A DNA stretch of 64,000 nt from Amycolatopsis balhimycina FH 1894 (GTDB taxonomy: Bacteria > Actinomycetota > Actinomycetes > Mycobacteriales > Pseudonocardiaceae). Position 1 is the stretch's first letter; every line of letters begins with the position of its first letter. The translations under genes were made by a program, and so were the position numbers. The notes below the pieces were generated by a model that searched no databases, had not been told where the DNA came from, and saw nothing but the letters and a program-made list of their open reading frames with translations. Of the stretch, positions 10,798 to 20,201 are shown piece after piece. Location: the NCBI RefSeq assembly GCF_000384295.1, contig NZ_KB913037.1, positions 8,495,533 through 8,559,532 on the forward strand, read 5' to 3'.

Positions 10798-13311
10798 GTG
10801 GAAGCCAGCAAAGCGCACCGGACGGGCCCGCCTTCCCGAGTGGAGGGCGGGCGCTCCGTCAATGCCGGGGGAACCCTCTCCGCAGTCGGACGGCTGATCG
10901 AGCGGGCGGACGCCCTGCACCTGCGGGCGCCCGAGCTCGCGCTGGTCCTCGGCGAGCGCGCGGCCGCGTTGTCGGAAGCGGCCGGCGCGGACGAGCAGTG
11001 GATCCGGGCCGAGAGCCTGGTCGTGTCCGCGCGCGTCCGGCTGGGCGACCGGCCGGGCACGGTCGGTCGGGCGGTCGCGGCGTTGCGCGCGGCAGAGCAC
11101 GCCGGCTACGGCGACATCGCCGCCCGGCTGCGCATCGACCTCGCCGTGTGCGCCCGCAGCCTGGGCGTGCCGCTGACCGGGCTGGCCGCGCTGCGGCCGG
11201 TCCTCACCGATCCCGTCGTCTCGCCGGTGCACCGCGCCGCCGCGCTGTGCCACCTGGTCGGCTGCCTGGCCCAGCTCGGCCGGAAGGCGGAGCTGGACCG
11301 GGTGCTCGTCGAGGCGGACAAGCTCGTCCTCGGCGACGACTCGCTGGGCGCCGACACCCAGCTGCTGGTGCGGGCGCTGCTGCGCGTCGGCACGGCCGCG
11401 CACCGGCGGCGTCACGGCGACCTCACCGCGGCGGCCGACGCCGCCCGGACCGGCCTCGGGTTCCTGGAGAAGCTCGACAACCCGGCCGACGACGGCGGGC
11501 TCGTCCGGATCCGGCTCGTGCTGTTGCTGGTGAGCACGCTGCTCGACCGCGGTGACACCGCAATGGCGTACGAAATCGCCGAGCCGGTGCTGGCCGAGCC
11601 CGTGCGGGCGGCCGGGGTCGCGCCGATGGGCTGGCTGCGGCTGGCCGTCGCGACCCGGATCCACCTGCCCGCCGGAGCCGGTGAAGCGGCGATCGAGCTG
11701 GTCCGCGAAGCCGTGGCGAGCACCGACCGGCACGGGCTGTGCGCGATCACCGCCCGGTTGTGGCTGGAGCTGGCGCAGCTGCAGGAGCGGTTCGGGCAGG
11801 CCGAAGAGGCCATCGCGTGCCTGTACCGGTCGCGCGCGGCCGAGCAGCTGCACACGCGGGCCCGGCGGCAGGCGTGCAATGTGCTGGCCGGCGAGTTCGG
11901 GACCGGGGAACCGGCCTCGGTCGACCTGGACGAGGTGCTGAAGGCGGTGCCGTCCGGGGCTTCGCCCCGAGCCGGGGGCTCCGCCACCCGGACCCCCGAA
12001 AGCAGCGTGCCGTCGCGGCCGGTCCCGGTCGTCGCGGCCGAGCCGGTCGCGCCGCCCGCCTCACCGCCGCCCACTCCGCCGCCCGCCCCACTGCCACCCG
12101 CCCCATTGCCGCCCAGCGCACTGCCGGCCGCCGCGCCGGCACCCGAAACCGCGCCGCGGACGCCCGCCTGGTCGTTCGGCCGCGAGGAGCCGCCGTCGCG
12201 ATCGCAGCCGGCGCCCGCGTGGTCGTTCGAACGGCCGCGCGTGACGGCCGACGCGGCCGAGACGACGCTGATGCCGGCGGTGCGGGACGAACCCGCGCCC
12301 CCGTGGGTCCGGCCCCCGGAGCCCCGGGTGCGCCAGGAACCGGCGGTCGCGAGGCGCCGTCCGGAGCCGCCTCAGGCCCGGCAGCCCGTCGAGGAGCGTC
12401 CGGCACCCAAGCCGGAGCCCGAGGTGCGGCCGGCGCCGAAGCCGGAGCCCGCCGAGGTACGGCCCACGGGGAAGCGCAGCCGCGAGCCGGAGTTCTCACC
12501 CGAGCCCGTCGCGCGGCCCGCGCCGCCCGAACGCCGTCCTGACGCGGCCGAGGTGCGCCCGCCGGAACGCCGTCCCGAGCCGGAGCCCGCGCCGGGCAGC
12601 GAGATCGGCAAGACCAAGTTCTCCTGGGCGGCGCTGGCCGAAGCGCGGCTGCGGGAGACGGCCGCCGAACGCGAGTCGGCGCCCACGCGCATCACGCCGG
12701 CGCTGCCGCTCGCGCCCGAACCCGCCGCCGAGCGCGAGCCGTGGGCGCCGGAGGAGCGACGTCGCCGCGAGCCGCAGCCCTCGACCCGGCACGACGCCGA
12801 GCACGGCTCGGAGGCCGCCCGATCGGTGCTGGACCGCCTGGGCATCTCCGCTTCGGGCGGAGCGGGCGGGGGCCGTCGCCGGGCGGAGGACACCGAGCGG
12901 CCGCGGGCCGAGGAACCGGCCCGCCCCGAGCCGGAGCTCGCCCCGCCGCCGCGGCCGGAGGACCAGCCGCCGTCAGTGCCGGACTACCGCGACGAAGTCG
13001 AGCCCTGGCTGCCCCGGCTGCGCATGCCGCCGACGCTGGAGCCGATGGAGGACTTCGGCCACTGGACGCCGGCGACGGCACCGTTCCCGGAGAGCTACGC
13101 GCGAGCGATCTCCGAGGACGAGCCGCCGCCGGACGCCGGCCTCGCGGACCTGCTCGCCCGCGCCCTCGCCGAGCACCAGGCGGGCACGGCCAGCGCGGCC
13201 GCGCTGGTCAAGCAGCTGGGCTCGCAGGACACGGGCCGCCGCAACGGCCATGGCCGCAACGGGCACGGCGCGGAGGTCCCGGACTCGCGCCGCCGAGGTT
13301 CGGCCGACTGA
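10798..13311 (+). CDS. TPR-like protein with long Pro/Ala/Glu-rich tail, unknown
   Basis: 837 residues from GTG 10798. Residues about 25-385 are alpha-helical repeats of TPR type (AVGRLIERADALHLRA, LAQLQERFGQAEEAIACLYR). Residues about 390-690 are low-complexity Pro/Ala/Glu sequence with repeated RRPEPP-like and PKPEPE units, certainly disordered. Residues about 715-837 regain order (DYRDEVEPWLPRLRMPP, EDFGHWTPA), and the protein ends with a Gly/His/Asn tail. No signal peptide or membrane span. The junction between the helical and disordered parts carries a translated copy of the GC-rich repeat at 11952-11995. Its place between ettA and gdh suggests a cytoplasmic adaptor role, but this is inference. 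Confidence 0.75.
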   Translation: MEASKAHRTGPPSRVEGGRSVNAGGTLSAVGRLIERADALHLRAPELALVLGERAAALSEAAGADEQWIRAESLVVSARVRLGDRPGTVGRAVAALRAAEHAGYGDIAARLRIDLAVCARSLGVPLTGLAALRPVLTDPVVSPVHRAAALCHLVGCLAQLGRKAELDRVLVEADKLVLGDDSLGADTQLLVRALLRVGTAAHRRRHGDLTAAADAARTGLGFLEKLDNPADDGGLVRIRLVLLLVSTLLDRGDTAMAYEIAEPVLAEPVRAAGVAPMGWLRLAVATRIHLPAGAGEAAIELVREAVASTDRHGLCAITARLWLELAQLQERFGQAEEAIACLYRSRAAEQLHTRARRQACNVLAGEFGTGEPASVDLDEVLKAVPSGASPRAGGSATRTPESSVPSRPVPVVAAEPVAPPASPPPTPPPAPLPPAPLPPSALPAAAPAPETAPRTPAWSFGREEPPSRSQPAPAWSFERPRVTADAAETTLMPAVRDEPAPPWVRPPEPRVRQEPAVARRRPEPPQARQPVEERPAPKPEPEVRPAPKPEPAEVRPTGKRSREPEFSPEPVARPAPPERRPDAAEVRPPERRPEPEPAPGSEIGKTKFSWAALAEARLRETAAERESAPTRITPALPLAPEPAAEREPWAPEERRRREPQPSTRHDAEHGSEAARSVLDRLGISASGGAGGGRRRAEDTERPRAEEPARPEPELAPPPRPEDQPPSVPDYRDEVEPWLPRLRMPPTLEPMEDFGHWTPATAPFPESYARAISEDEPPPDAGLADLLARALAEHQAGTASAAALVKQLGSQDTGRRNGHGRNGHGAEVPDSRRRGSAD
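11952..11995 (-). repeat. GC-rich repeat, copy inside a coding region
   Basis: Read on the reverse strand this is the same element as at 45731-45774: GTCCGGGTGGCGGAGCC, CCCGGCTCGGGGCGAAG, then CCCCGGAC. Here it is translated in frame within the 10798-13311 gene as SGASPRAGGSATRTP. The other copies in the window are intergenic. Confidence 0.8.
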
Positions 13312-13852
13312 AGCGGCGCCCGGACCGGGGCCCGACGGACGTCATGAACGAGTCGTTCACCTCGTCCGATGTCATGAACGAGTCGTTCATGACATCGGCC
13401 CGGCCACTCGGCGAGCCTTCTCCGGCCGGGCGGGCACCGGCGGGGTTCACCCCCATCGGTGTCCGGTCGGTGAGACAACCCGTTTCGTCGCCGACTCGCC
13501 GCGGCCCCGCGGCAGTGGGATCGGTCGCACTCCGACGTCGCCGACCGGCCGACAACGCTCGCCGAACGGCCCGCCGCCCTCCGGCGGCCCGGTCAGCTGA
13601 ACCGATCACGTTGGCCCGACGTCGCGTAACGCCCGACGGGCACGGCTGGTCAGCGCCGCGCGCAGCCGCGAAACCGAACCCGTCAGTAGCTTGACCGATC
13701 ACGCGAATCCGCTGCCCGGAAAGGGTTTTCGTACCTCGGGGAACCTCCGGGGCTTCGTGTGGAATGTCGGTGCCGCGCATTAGTGTGGGGTGGTCCGGTT
13801 CAACGCCGAGCCGGCGCGGTGCCACCTCACGCAAACTGGAGAGTTGCCTCAA
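13312..13852. other. 541-base gap before glutamate dehydrogenase
   Basis: It holds a tandem palindrome at 13341-13394 and otherwise no gene that I can support; a leftward open frame (13208-13852) overlaps the upstream gene and looks like a shadow. The gdh promoter must lie in the right-hand part. Confidence 0.5.
13341..13394. repeat. Tandem pair of 17-bp palindromes
   Basis: ATGAACGAGTCGTTCA(T/C) occurs twice, 32 bases apart, each preceded by GTC. The second copy is a perfect palindrome around a central G. The half-site (ATGAACGA) is shared with the longer palindromes at 25769 and 31380. Confidence 0.7.
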
Positions 13853-16800
13853 ATGAGCTCGACCGGAGTCTCGTCCCTACCCGGAACCGGAGCCGTCGCC
13901 GAACCCGAGTTCGGCACCCCGCGCTCCTCGGCCAGCCCGGAGCAGATCAGGGACGACCTGATCGACTCCGCCGCCGGGCTGGCGCCGGAGATCGGTGAGC
14001 TCATCCGGCTCTACTACCGGCACATCCCGCCCGAGGAGATCGTCGGCGACGAGGCGGTCAACCTGGTCGGCGCCGTCCGGTCACACCTGCAGCTGGCCAA
14101 GCACCGGATGCCCGGCCGCCCGGCCGTGCGGCTGCTGAACCCCACCGTCGCCGAAGACGGCTGGGCCCGCGAAGCCACCGTCGTGCAGGTCGTCACCGAC
14201 GACATGCCGTACCTGGTCGACTCGATCGCCGCGGAGTTCGCCCGCGACGGTGTGCAGGTCCAGCGGATTGTTCACCCGATCGTGGTGGTCAGCCGCGACC
14301 TCACCGGCGAGCTCCTCGAGGTCCACCCCGAAGCGGACCCGGCCGAGCCGCCCGGCGGCGCGGCCGCCGAGTCGTGGATGTACATCGAGATCGACTTCGT
14401 CACCGACCGCAACCGCGCCCGTGAGCTCGACAACCGGCTCTCCAGCGTGCTGGGCGACGTCCGCGAGGTCGTCGAGGACGCCGAGAAGATGGCCCAGACG
14501 GCCTGCCAGCTGGCGAGCGAACTGGAGACCGACCCGCCGCGGCTGTCCGAGGAAGAGGTGGCCGAGGGCGCCCGCCTGCTGCGCTGGCTGGCCGACGGCC
14601 ACTTCACGTTCCTCGGCTACCGCCGCTACGAGCTCATCGACAACCCGCACCCGGACTCGGACGAGCCGGTCCTGCGCGCGGTCCTGGCCTCCGGCCTCGG
14701 CGTGCTGCGTCAGGACAGCCTGGCCGCCCGCGGCCTGACCGCGGGCCCGGACACCGCCGCCACCGCGCTCGCGCCGACGCTGCTGGTGCTGACCCAGGCG
14801 AGCGCGCCCTCGACGGTGCACCGGCCGGTCTACCCGTACTACGTCGGCGTCAAGACCTTCGACGGCGAAGGCCACGTCACCGGCGAGCACCGCTTCCTCG
14901 GCATGTTCACCACGACCGCGCTGCACGAGAACGTCCTCGAAATCCCGGTGGTGTGCAAGCGGGTCCGCGAGGTCATCCACCGCGCCGGCTTCCCGATCGA
15001 GTCGTTCTCCGGCCAGCGGATGCTCGAGATCCTGCAGAACTGGCCGCGCGCCGACCTGTTCTCCGCCGACACCGACTCGCTGTACTCGACGACGACCGGC
15101 GCGATCACGCTGTCGGACCGCCGGCGGCTGCGGCTGTTCCTGCGCCGCGACCCGTACGGCCGCTTCTACTCCTGCCTCGTCTACCTCCCGCGCGACCGCT
15201 ACACGACGCGTTCGCGGCTGGCGATGCAGGAAGTCCTGCTCGAAGAGCTCGAAGGCACCCAGCTCGAATACAGCGCGCGGATCGGCGAGACCGTGCTGGC
15301 GCAGGTGCACTTCGTCGTCCACACCGACCCGGCCCGCCGGCTCGAGCCGGACACGCTCAAGATCCAGGACCGGCTGAACGACGCCGTCCGCACCTGGGAC
15401 GACCGGATGGTCGAAGCGGTCCTCGACGAACGCCGTGAGCGCGCCGACGGCGGGGTCGCGGTCGGGATCGTCGGCGAGGAGTCGGCGACCGAGCAGGGCC
15501 AGCGCTTCGCGATGGTGTTCCCCGAGGGCTACAAGGAGGACTTCACCGCCGAAGAGGCGCTGGCGGACCTCCGCTCGCTCGACTCGCTGGTCGACGAAGG
15601 CGACCTGGCGCTGTCGTTCTACGAGCCCGCCGACGCCGGGCCGTCGGAGCGCCGCTTCAAGCTCTACCTGCGTGGCGAGGGCGTGACACTGTCGAAGGTG
15701 CTCCCCGTGCTGCAGGCGATGGGCGTCGAGGTGGTCGACGAGCGGCCGTACGAGCTGCACCGCGAGGACGGCGGCGCCTGCTGGATCTACGACTTCGGCC
15801 TGCACGTCGACCAGAAGCTGCTCGACGAGTCGGACGACCAGGCCGTCGCCGAGCTGCGCGGCCGGTTCCAGGACGCCTTCGAAGCCGCGTGGCGGGGCGA
15901 CGCCGAGGTCGACGGCCTCAACGGGCTCGTCCTGCGGGCCGGCCTCACCTGGCGCCAGGCCGCCGTGCTGCGGGCGTACTCGCGGTACCTGCGCCAGGCC
16001 GGCAGCGCGTTCTCCCAGGACTACATCCAGAACACGCTGCTGCACCACACCCAGATCGCCACCAAGCTCCTGCGCCTGTTCGAAGCCCGGTTCGACCCGC
16101 AGCTGTCCGGCGCCGACCGCGAGTCCGCGACCGAGGCCCTCTCCGCCGAGCTGAACGCGATGATCGACGAGGTCACCAGCCTCGACGAGGACCGCATCCT
16201 GCGCCGCCTGACGGCCGTCATCCGGGCTACCCTGCGGACGAACTACCACGTCACCGACGCCGACGGGAAGCCGCGGCCGTACCTGGCCATCAAGCTCGAC
16301 CCGGCCGGCGTGCCCGACCTGCCCGAGCCGCGGCCGAAGTTCGAGATCTTCGTCTACTCGCCGCGCGTCGAGGGCGTGCACCTGCGGTTCGGCGAAGTCG
16401 CGCGCGGTGGCCTGCGCTGGTCGGACCGGCGGGAGGACTTCCGCACCGAGATCCTCGGCCTGGTCAAGGCGCAGGCGGTGAAGAACGCGGTGATCGTGCC
16501 GGTCGGCGCGAAGGGCGGCTTCGTCGTGAAGCGCCCGCCGGCCCCCAGCGGTGACGCGAGCATCGACCGCGACGCCCAGCTCACCGAGGGCATCGCCTGC
16601 TACCGGATGTTCATCTCCGGCCTGCTCGACCTGACCGACAACCGCATCGAGGGCAAGACCGTCCCCGCGCCCGGTGTCGTCCGGCACGACGCCGACGACT
16701 CCTACCTGGTCGTCGCGGCCGACAAGGGCACCGCGAAGTTCTCCGACATCGCGAACGAAATGTCGGCGAAGTACGGTTTCTGGCTCGGCGACGCCTTCGC

Positions 16801-18841
16801 GTCCGGTGGCTCGGTCGGCTACGACCACAAGGCCATGGGCATCACGGCGAAGGGTGCCTGGGAGAGCGTCAAGCGGCACTTCCGCGAGCTGGGCAAGGAC
16901 ACCCAGACCGAGGACTTCACCGTGGTCGGCATCGGCGACATGATGGGTGACGTCTTCGGCAACGGCATGCTGCTGTCCGAACACATCCGGCTGGTCGCCG
17001 CGTTCAACCACATGCACGTCTTCCTCGACCCGGACCCCGATGCCGCAGTGACGTACGCCGAGCGCCGACGGCTGTTCGACCTGCCGCGTTCTTCGTGGGA
17101 CGACTACGACCGGTCGCTGATCAGCGAAGGCGGCGGGATCTACCCGCGCGCGGCGAAGTCGGTCCCGATCAGCCCGCAGGTCCGCGAAGCGCTCGGCCTC
17201 GACGAGAGCGTCACCGCGCTGGCGCCGATGGACCTCATCCAGGCCATCCTGCTGGCGCCGGTCGAGCTGCTGTGGAACGGCGGCATCGGCACCTACGTCA
17301 AGGCGGAGACCGAAAGCCACGGCGCCGCGGGCGACAAGGCCAACGACGCCATCCGCGTCGACGGCAAGCAGCTGCGCGTCAAGGTGTTCGGCGAGGGTGG
17401 CAACCTCGGCCTGACCCAGCTAGGCCGGATCGAGTTCGCGCGGGGCGGCGGCAAGATCAACACCGACGCGCTGGACAACTCGGCCGGCGTCGACTGCTCC
17501 GACCACGAGGTCAACATCAAGATCCTGCTCGACCACCTCGTCCAGACCGGCAAGCTGGAGCGCGAACAGCGCAACGAGCTGCTGGAGGAGATGACCGACG
17601 AGGTCGGCGCGCTCGTGCTCAAGGACAACTACCGGCAGAACGCCGTCCTCGGCGTCAGCCGGGCGCACGCCGCGCCGATGGTCTCGGTGCACGCGCGGCA
17701 GGTCCAGGCCCTGGTGTCGGCGGGCGCCTTCGACCGCAGGCTCGAAGCACTGCCGAGCAACTCGGAGTTCCGCGAGCTGGAGAAGGCGGGCAAGGGCCTC
17801 ACCTCGCCGGAGCTGGCGACCCTGCTGGCGCACGTCAAGCTGGAGCTGAAGGACGAGCTGCTGGCCAGCGACCTGCCCGACTCGAAGGTGTTCGCGGAAC
17901 GGCTGCCCGAGTACTTCCCGAAGCCACTGCGCGAGCGGTTCGCTTCGGCGATCGGGGAGCACCCGCTGAAGCGCCAGATCATCACCACGCTGGTCGCCAA
18001 CGAGGTCGTCGACGGCGGCGGCATTTCGTTCGTCTACCGGCTGATGGAGGAGATGAACGCGACGGCGACCGACGCCGTGCGCGCGTACGCCGTGGTGACG
18101 CAGGTGTTCGACCTGCCTGCGCTGTGGCAGGAGATCGACGCGCTGGACAACGTCGTGCACACCGACGTCGCCGACGAGATGGTGCTGGAGACGCGGCGGC
18201 TGCTCGACCGGGCCGCGCGCTGGTTCCTCACCAACCGGCCGCAGCCGCTCGCGCTGCTGTCGGAGATCAAGCGCTTCGGCCGGGTGCTGAACGACCTCGT
18301 CCCGAAGATCGGCGATCTGCTCCGCGGCCGCGAGGCCGAGTCGGTGCAGAAGCACGTGGACGAACTGATCACCGCGAACGTGCCCGAGGGGCTCGCCCGG
18401 CGCGTGTCGCTGCTGCTGCACACCTTCGGCCTGCTCGACGTCACCGAGGTGGCCGAGCTCGCCGAGCAGCAGATCGGCGTGGACGCCACACACAGCCCAG
18501 CGGAGACGGCGGAGCTGTACTACGCGCTTTCGGACCACCTGGACATCGACAAGATGCTCACCGAGATCAGCAAGCTCGAACGCGGCAACCGCTGGCACGC
18601 CCTCGCCCGGCTTTCGCTGCGCGACGACGTCTACGGCTCGCTGCGGGCGATCACGCTGGACGCCCTGCGGCACAGCGATCCCGGCTCGTCCGGTGACGCC
18701 AAGATCGCCCAGTGGGAGAAGACGAACGCGTCCCGGCTGCAGCGGGCACGCGTCGCGCTCGACGAGATCACCAAGTCCGGCCGGCTCGACCTGGCGACGC
18801 TTTCGGTGGCGGCCCGCCAGATCCGGAGCACGGTGCGGTGA
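13853..18841 (+). CDS. gdh: NAD-specific glutamate dehydrogenase, large (180 kDa) class
   Basis: 1662 residues from ATG 13853, preceded by GGAGAG; the length is typical of the L_180 class. The N-terminal 700 residues are the regulatory part with ACT-like modules. The catalytic core near residues 790-1200 shows the glutamate-binding RGGLRWSDRREDFRTEI, the catalytic Lys in VPVGAKGGFVVKRP, and VGIGDMMGDVFGNGMLLS. The C-terminal part is helical. It converts glutamate to 2-oxoglutarate with NAD and feeds the TCA cycle; in mycobacteria the orthologue is controlled by the FHA protein GarA. The stop overlaps the GTG of the next gene (GTGA), so the thioesterase is translationally coupled. Confidence 0.96.
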   Translation: MSSTGVSSLPGTGAVAEPEFGTPRSSASPEQIRDDLIDSAAGLAPEIGELIRLYYRHIPPEEIVGDEAVNLVGAVRSHLQLAKHRMPGRPAVRLLNPTVAEDGWAREATVVQVVTDDMPYLVDSIAAEFARDGVQVQRIVHPIVVVSRDLTGELLEVHPEADPAEPPGGAAAESWMYIEIDFVTDRNRARELDNRLSSVLGDVREVVEDAEKMAQTACQLASELETDPPRLSEEEVAEGARLLRWLADGHFTFLGYRRYELIDNPHPDSDEPVLRAVLASGLGVLRQDSLAARGLTAGPDTAATALAPTLLVLTQASAPSTVHRPVYPYYVGVKTFDGEGHVTGEHRFLGMFTTTALHENVLEIPVVCKRVREVIHRAGFPIESFSGQRMLEILQNWPRADLFSADTDSLYSTTTGAITLSDRRRLRLFLRRDPYGRFYSCLVYLPRDRYTTRSRLAMQEVLLEELEGTQLEYSARIGETVLAQVHFVVHTDPARRLEPDTLKIQDRLNDAVRTWDDRMVEAVLDERRERADGGVAVGIVGEESATEQGQRFAMVFPEGYKEDFTAEEALADLRSLDSLVDEGDLALSFYEPADAGPSERRFKLYLRGEGVTLSKVLPVLQAMGVEVVDERPYELHREDGGACWIYDFGLHVDQKLLDESDDQAVAELRGRFQDAFEAAWRGDAEVDGLNGLVLRAGLTWRQAAVLRAYSRYLRQAGSAFSQDYIQNTLLHHTQIATKLLRLFEARFDPQLSGADRESATEALSAELNAMIDEVTSLDEDRILRRLTAVIRATLRTNYHVTDADGKPRPYLAIKLDPAGVPDLPEPRPKFEIFVYSPRVEGVHLRFGEVARGGLRWSDRREDFRTEILGLVKAQAVKNAVIVPVGAKGGFVVKRPPAPSGDASIDRDAQLTEGIACYRMFISGLLDLTDNRIEGKTVPAPGVVRHDADDSYLVVAADKGTAKFSDIANEMSAKYGFWLGDAFASGGSVGYDHKAMGITAKGAWESVKRHFRELGKDTQTEDFTVVGIGDMMGDVFGNGMLLSEHIRLVAAFNHMHVFLDPDPDAAVTYAERRRLFDLPRSSWDDYDRSLISEGGGIYPRAAKSVPISPQVREALGLDESVTALAPMDLIQAILLAPVELLWNGGIGTYVKAETESHGAAGDKANDAIRVDGKQLRVKVFGEGGNLGLTQLGRIEFARGGGKINTDALDNSAGVDCSDHEVNIKILLDHLVQTGKLEREQRNELLEEMTDEVGALVLKDNYRQNAVLGVSRAHAAPMVSVHARQVQALVSAGAFDRRLEALPSNSEFRELEKAGKGLTSPELATLLAHVKLELKDELLASDLPDSKVFAERLPEYFPKPLRERFASAIGEHPLKRQIITTLVANEVVDGGGISFVYRLMEEMNATATDAVRAYAVVTQVFDLPALWQEIDALDNVVHTDVADEMVLETRRLLDRAARWFLTNRPQPLALLSEIKRFGRVLNDLVPKIGDLLRGREAESVQKHVDELITANVPEGLARRVSLLLHTFGLLDVTEVAELAEQQIGVDATHSPAETAELYYALSDHLDIDKMLTEISKLERGNRWHALARLSLRDDVYGSLRAITLDALRHSDPGSSGDAKIAQWEKTNASRLQRARVALDEITKSGRLDLATLSVAARQIRSTVR

Positions 18842-19257
18842 CCTACGTTTCGCTGATCCGTCCACGGTGGACGGACATGGACGTCTACGGCCACATCAAC
18901 CACGCGAAGATGGTGACGCTGCTCGAAGAGGCACGCATCCCGCTGCTGTTCGGTGCGGCCGTCGAGGCGGGGCTGGAACAGTTGCCGAAGGGCATCGTCG
19001 TGGTGCGGCTCGAGGTGGCGTACAAGGCGCCGATCGTGGTGTCCGGGCAGCAGCTGCGCGTCGACATCGACCTGACAGAGCTGCGCGCGGCGAGCTTCAC
19101 GCTGACCTACCGGGTCCGCGGCGGCCCGTCCGCGGACGACCCGGTGGCAGTGACGGCGGAGACGGTGCTGGCGCCGTACGACACCGCCGCGCTGCGGCCG
19201 CGTAGGCTCAGCCCGGCCGAGTCGGAGTTTCTGAAGCAGGGGTTCGCGGATGCCTGA
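18838..19257 (+). CDS. Acyl-CoA thioesterase, hotdog fold (4HBT)
   Basis: 139 residues from GTG 18838, which overlaps the gdh stop. RWTDMDVYGHINHAKMVTLL followed by EEAR is the 4-hydroxybenzoyl-CoA thioesterase signature; the Asp in DMDVYGH is the usual catalytic or binding acid. A beta stretch VVRLEVAYKAPIV follows. The family hydrolyses acyl-CoA thioesters; the substrate is unknown. It corresponds in position to the thioesterase next to gdh in mycobacteria (Rv2475c, from memory). It ends within 8 bases of the next gene's start, so the three genes probably form one transcript. Confidence 0.88.
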   Translation: MTYVSLIRPRWTDMDVYGHINHAKMVTLLEEARIPLLFGAAVEAGLEQLPKGIVVVRLEVAYKAPIVVSGQQLRVDIDLTELRAASFTLTYRVRGGPSADDPVAVTAETVLAPYDTAALRPRRLSPAESEFLKQGFADA

Positions 19258-19885
19258 GTTGTTCGTGCCGGACGCGGCGGACCGGGAGACCCTCGGGGCG
19301 TTCGTCGCCCGCGCGGTCCGGCTGGACGGCCAGACGGCCGTCCGGCTGCGGCAGCGCGGCGACGGCGTGGTCGAGGCCTGGACGGCGACGCCGTTCGAGT
19401 GCCTGGCCACCCGCGCGGTGGCCGGTGACGTCACCCCCGGCGACGTCACGGTGTCCGGCAACGAGCTGCTCGCGGCGCTGACCGTGGCGGGCGGGCCCCG
19501 GATGGACCCGGGCCCGGCCCGCGACCTGCTGTGGCACGGCGAGCTGCCGCCGTCCGGCCGCTGGCCGCTGATCGACGAGCTCCCGGCACGGGTGGTGTCC
19601 GAGCTGGCGGACCGCGGCGTGACGCTGGCCAGGGACAACGCCGGCCCGCACGGCAATCCGCCGTCGTCGCTGATGGACCAGGCGGTGCTGACGGTGACCG
19701 GCGGCTCGGTCGAGGTCAAGGTCCAGATGCGGTGCCTGTTCGCGCTGTCCGGCATGGGTTTCGTGGACTCGGACGTCGACGGCGACGTGGTCCGCGTGAC
19801 GGCGACGGACTCGTGGCTGCGCCTGGACGCGCGTTACGGAGCGATCATCCGGCGCCGCCACGCGCTGCTGCCCCTGCTGTTCTGA
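19250..19885 (+). CDS. Conserved hypothetical protein (211 aa) of the gdh operon
   Basis: 211 residues; the ATG overlaps the thioesterase 3' end by 8 bases. It is soluble and starts MPELFVPDAADRETLGAFVA. Recognisable conserved stretches are LIDELPARVVSELADRGV, NAGPHGNPPSSLMDQAVLTV and the ending YGAIIRRRHALLPLLF. I take it as the counterpart of M. tuberculosis Rv2474c by position. No catalytic motif is evident, and no function can be proposed beyond the link to gdh and the thioesterase. Confidence 0.8.
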   Translation: MPELFVPDAADRETLGAFVARAVRLDGQTAVRLRQRGDGVVEAWTATPFECLATRAVAGDVTPGDVTVSGNELLAALTVAGGPRMDPGPARDLLWHGELPPSGRWPLIDELPARVVSELADRGVTLARDNAGPHGNPPSSLMDQAVLTVTGGSVEVKVQMRCLFALSGMGFVDSDVDGDVVRVTATDSWLRLDARYGAIIRRRHALLPLLF

Positions 19886-19937
19886 CGAAGTGCTTACGGC
19901 GGTCACCGTTTTCCCCGAACGGTGGCACGCTGGAGTC

Positions 19938-20192
19938 ATGACCCCGGACGAAGACCCGACAGCGGACTTCCTCGAGGAAGTCCGCGTTTCGGAGCCGCAC
20001 TGGCGGCGCGACCGTCCGGCGGGCGAGCAGGCGCCGGAGCGCGCCGAAAGACCTGAGAGGTGGGGCCGCACGCGTGCGGCGGGCCGGGCGGCCGCCCAGG
20101 CGGCGCCCTACCTCCAGGCCGCGGCCTTGGTGGCGTGGCTGGCCAGCGGCGCCTTCGACGACGGTTCCGGTCCGGGCGACCAGTCCGGCTGA
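19938..20192 (+). CDS. Small hypothetical protein with one hydrophobic segment
   Basis: 84 residues from ATG 19938, with TGGAG just upstream. It starts MTPDEDPTADFLEEVRVSE, has an Arg/Glu-rich middle and one hydrophobic stretch (YLQAAALVAWLASGAF) near residues 60-75, then ends GDQSG. It may be a small peripheral or single-span protein. It is convergent with the glucosidase gene 10 bases away, with no room for a terminator. Confidence 0.6.
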   Translation: MTPDEDPTADFLEEVRVSEPHWRRDRPAGEQAPERAERPERWGRTRAAGRAAAQAAPYLQAAALVAWLASGAFDDGSGPGDQSG

Positions 20193-20201
20193 AAACGCGC
20201 C

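Noticed and set aside
14081..17320. Leftward 1079-codon open frame across glutamate dehydrogenase
   Set aside because: Typical high-GC antisense shadow with Arg/Val/Glu-rich nonsense composition; the rightward frame is a clear enzyme.
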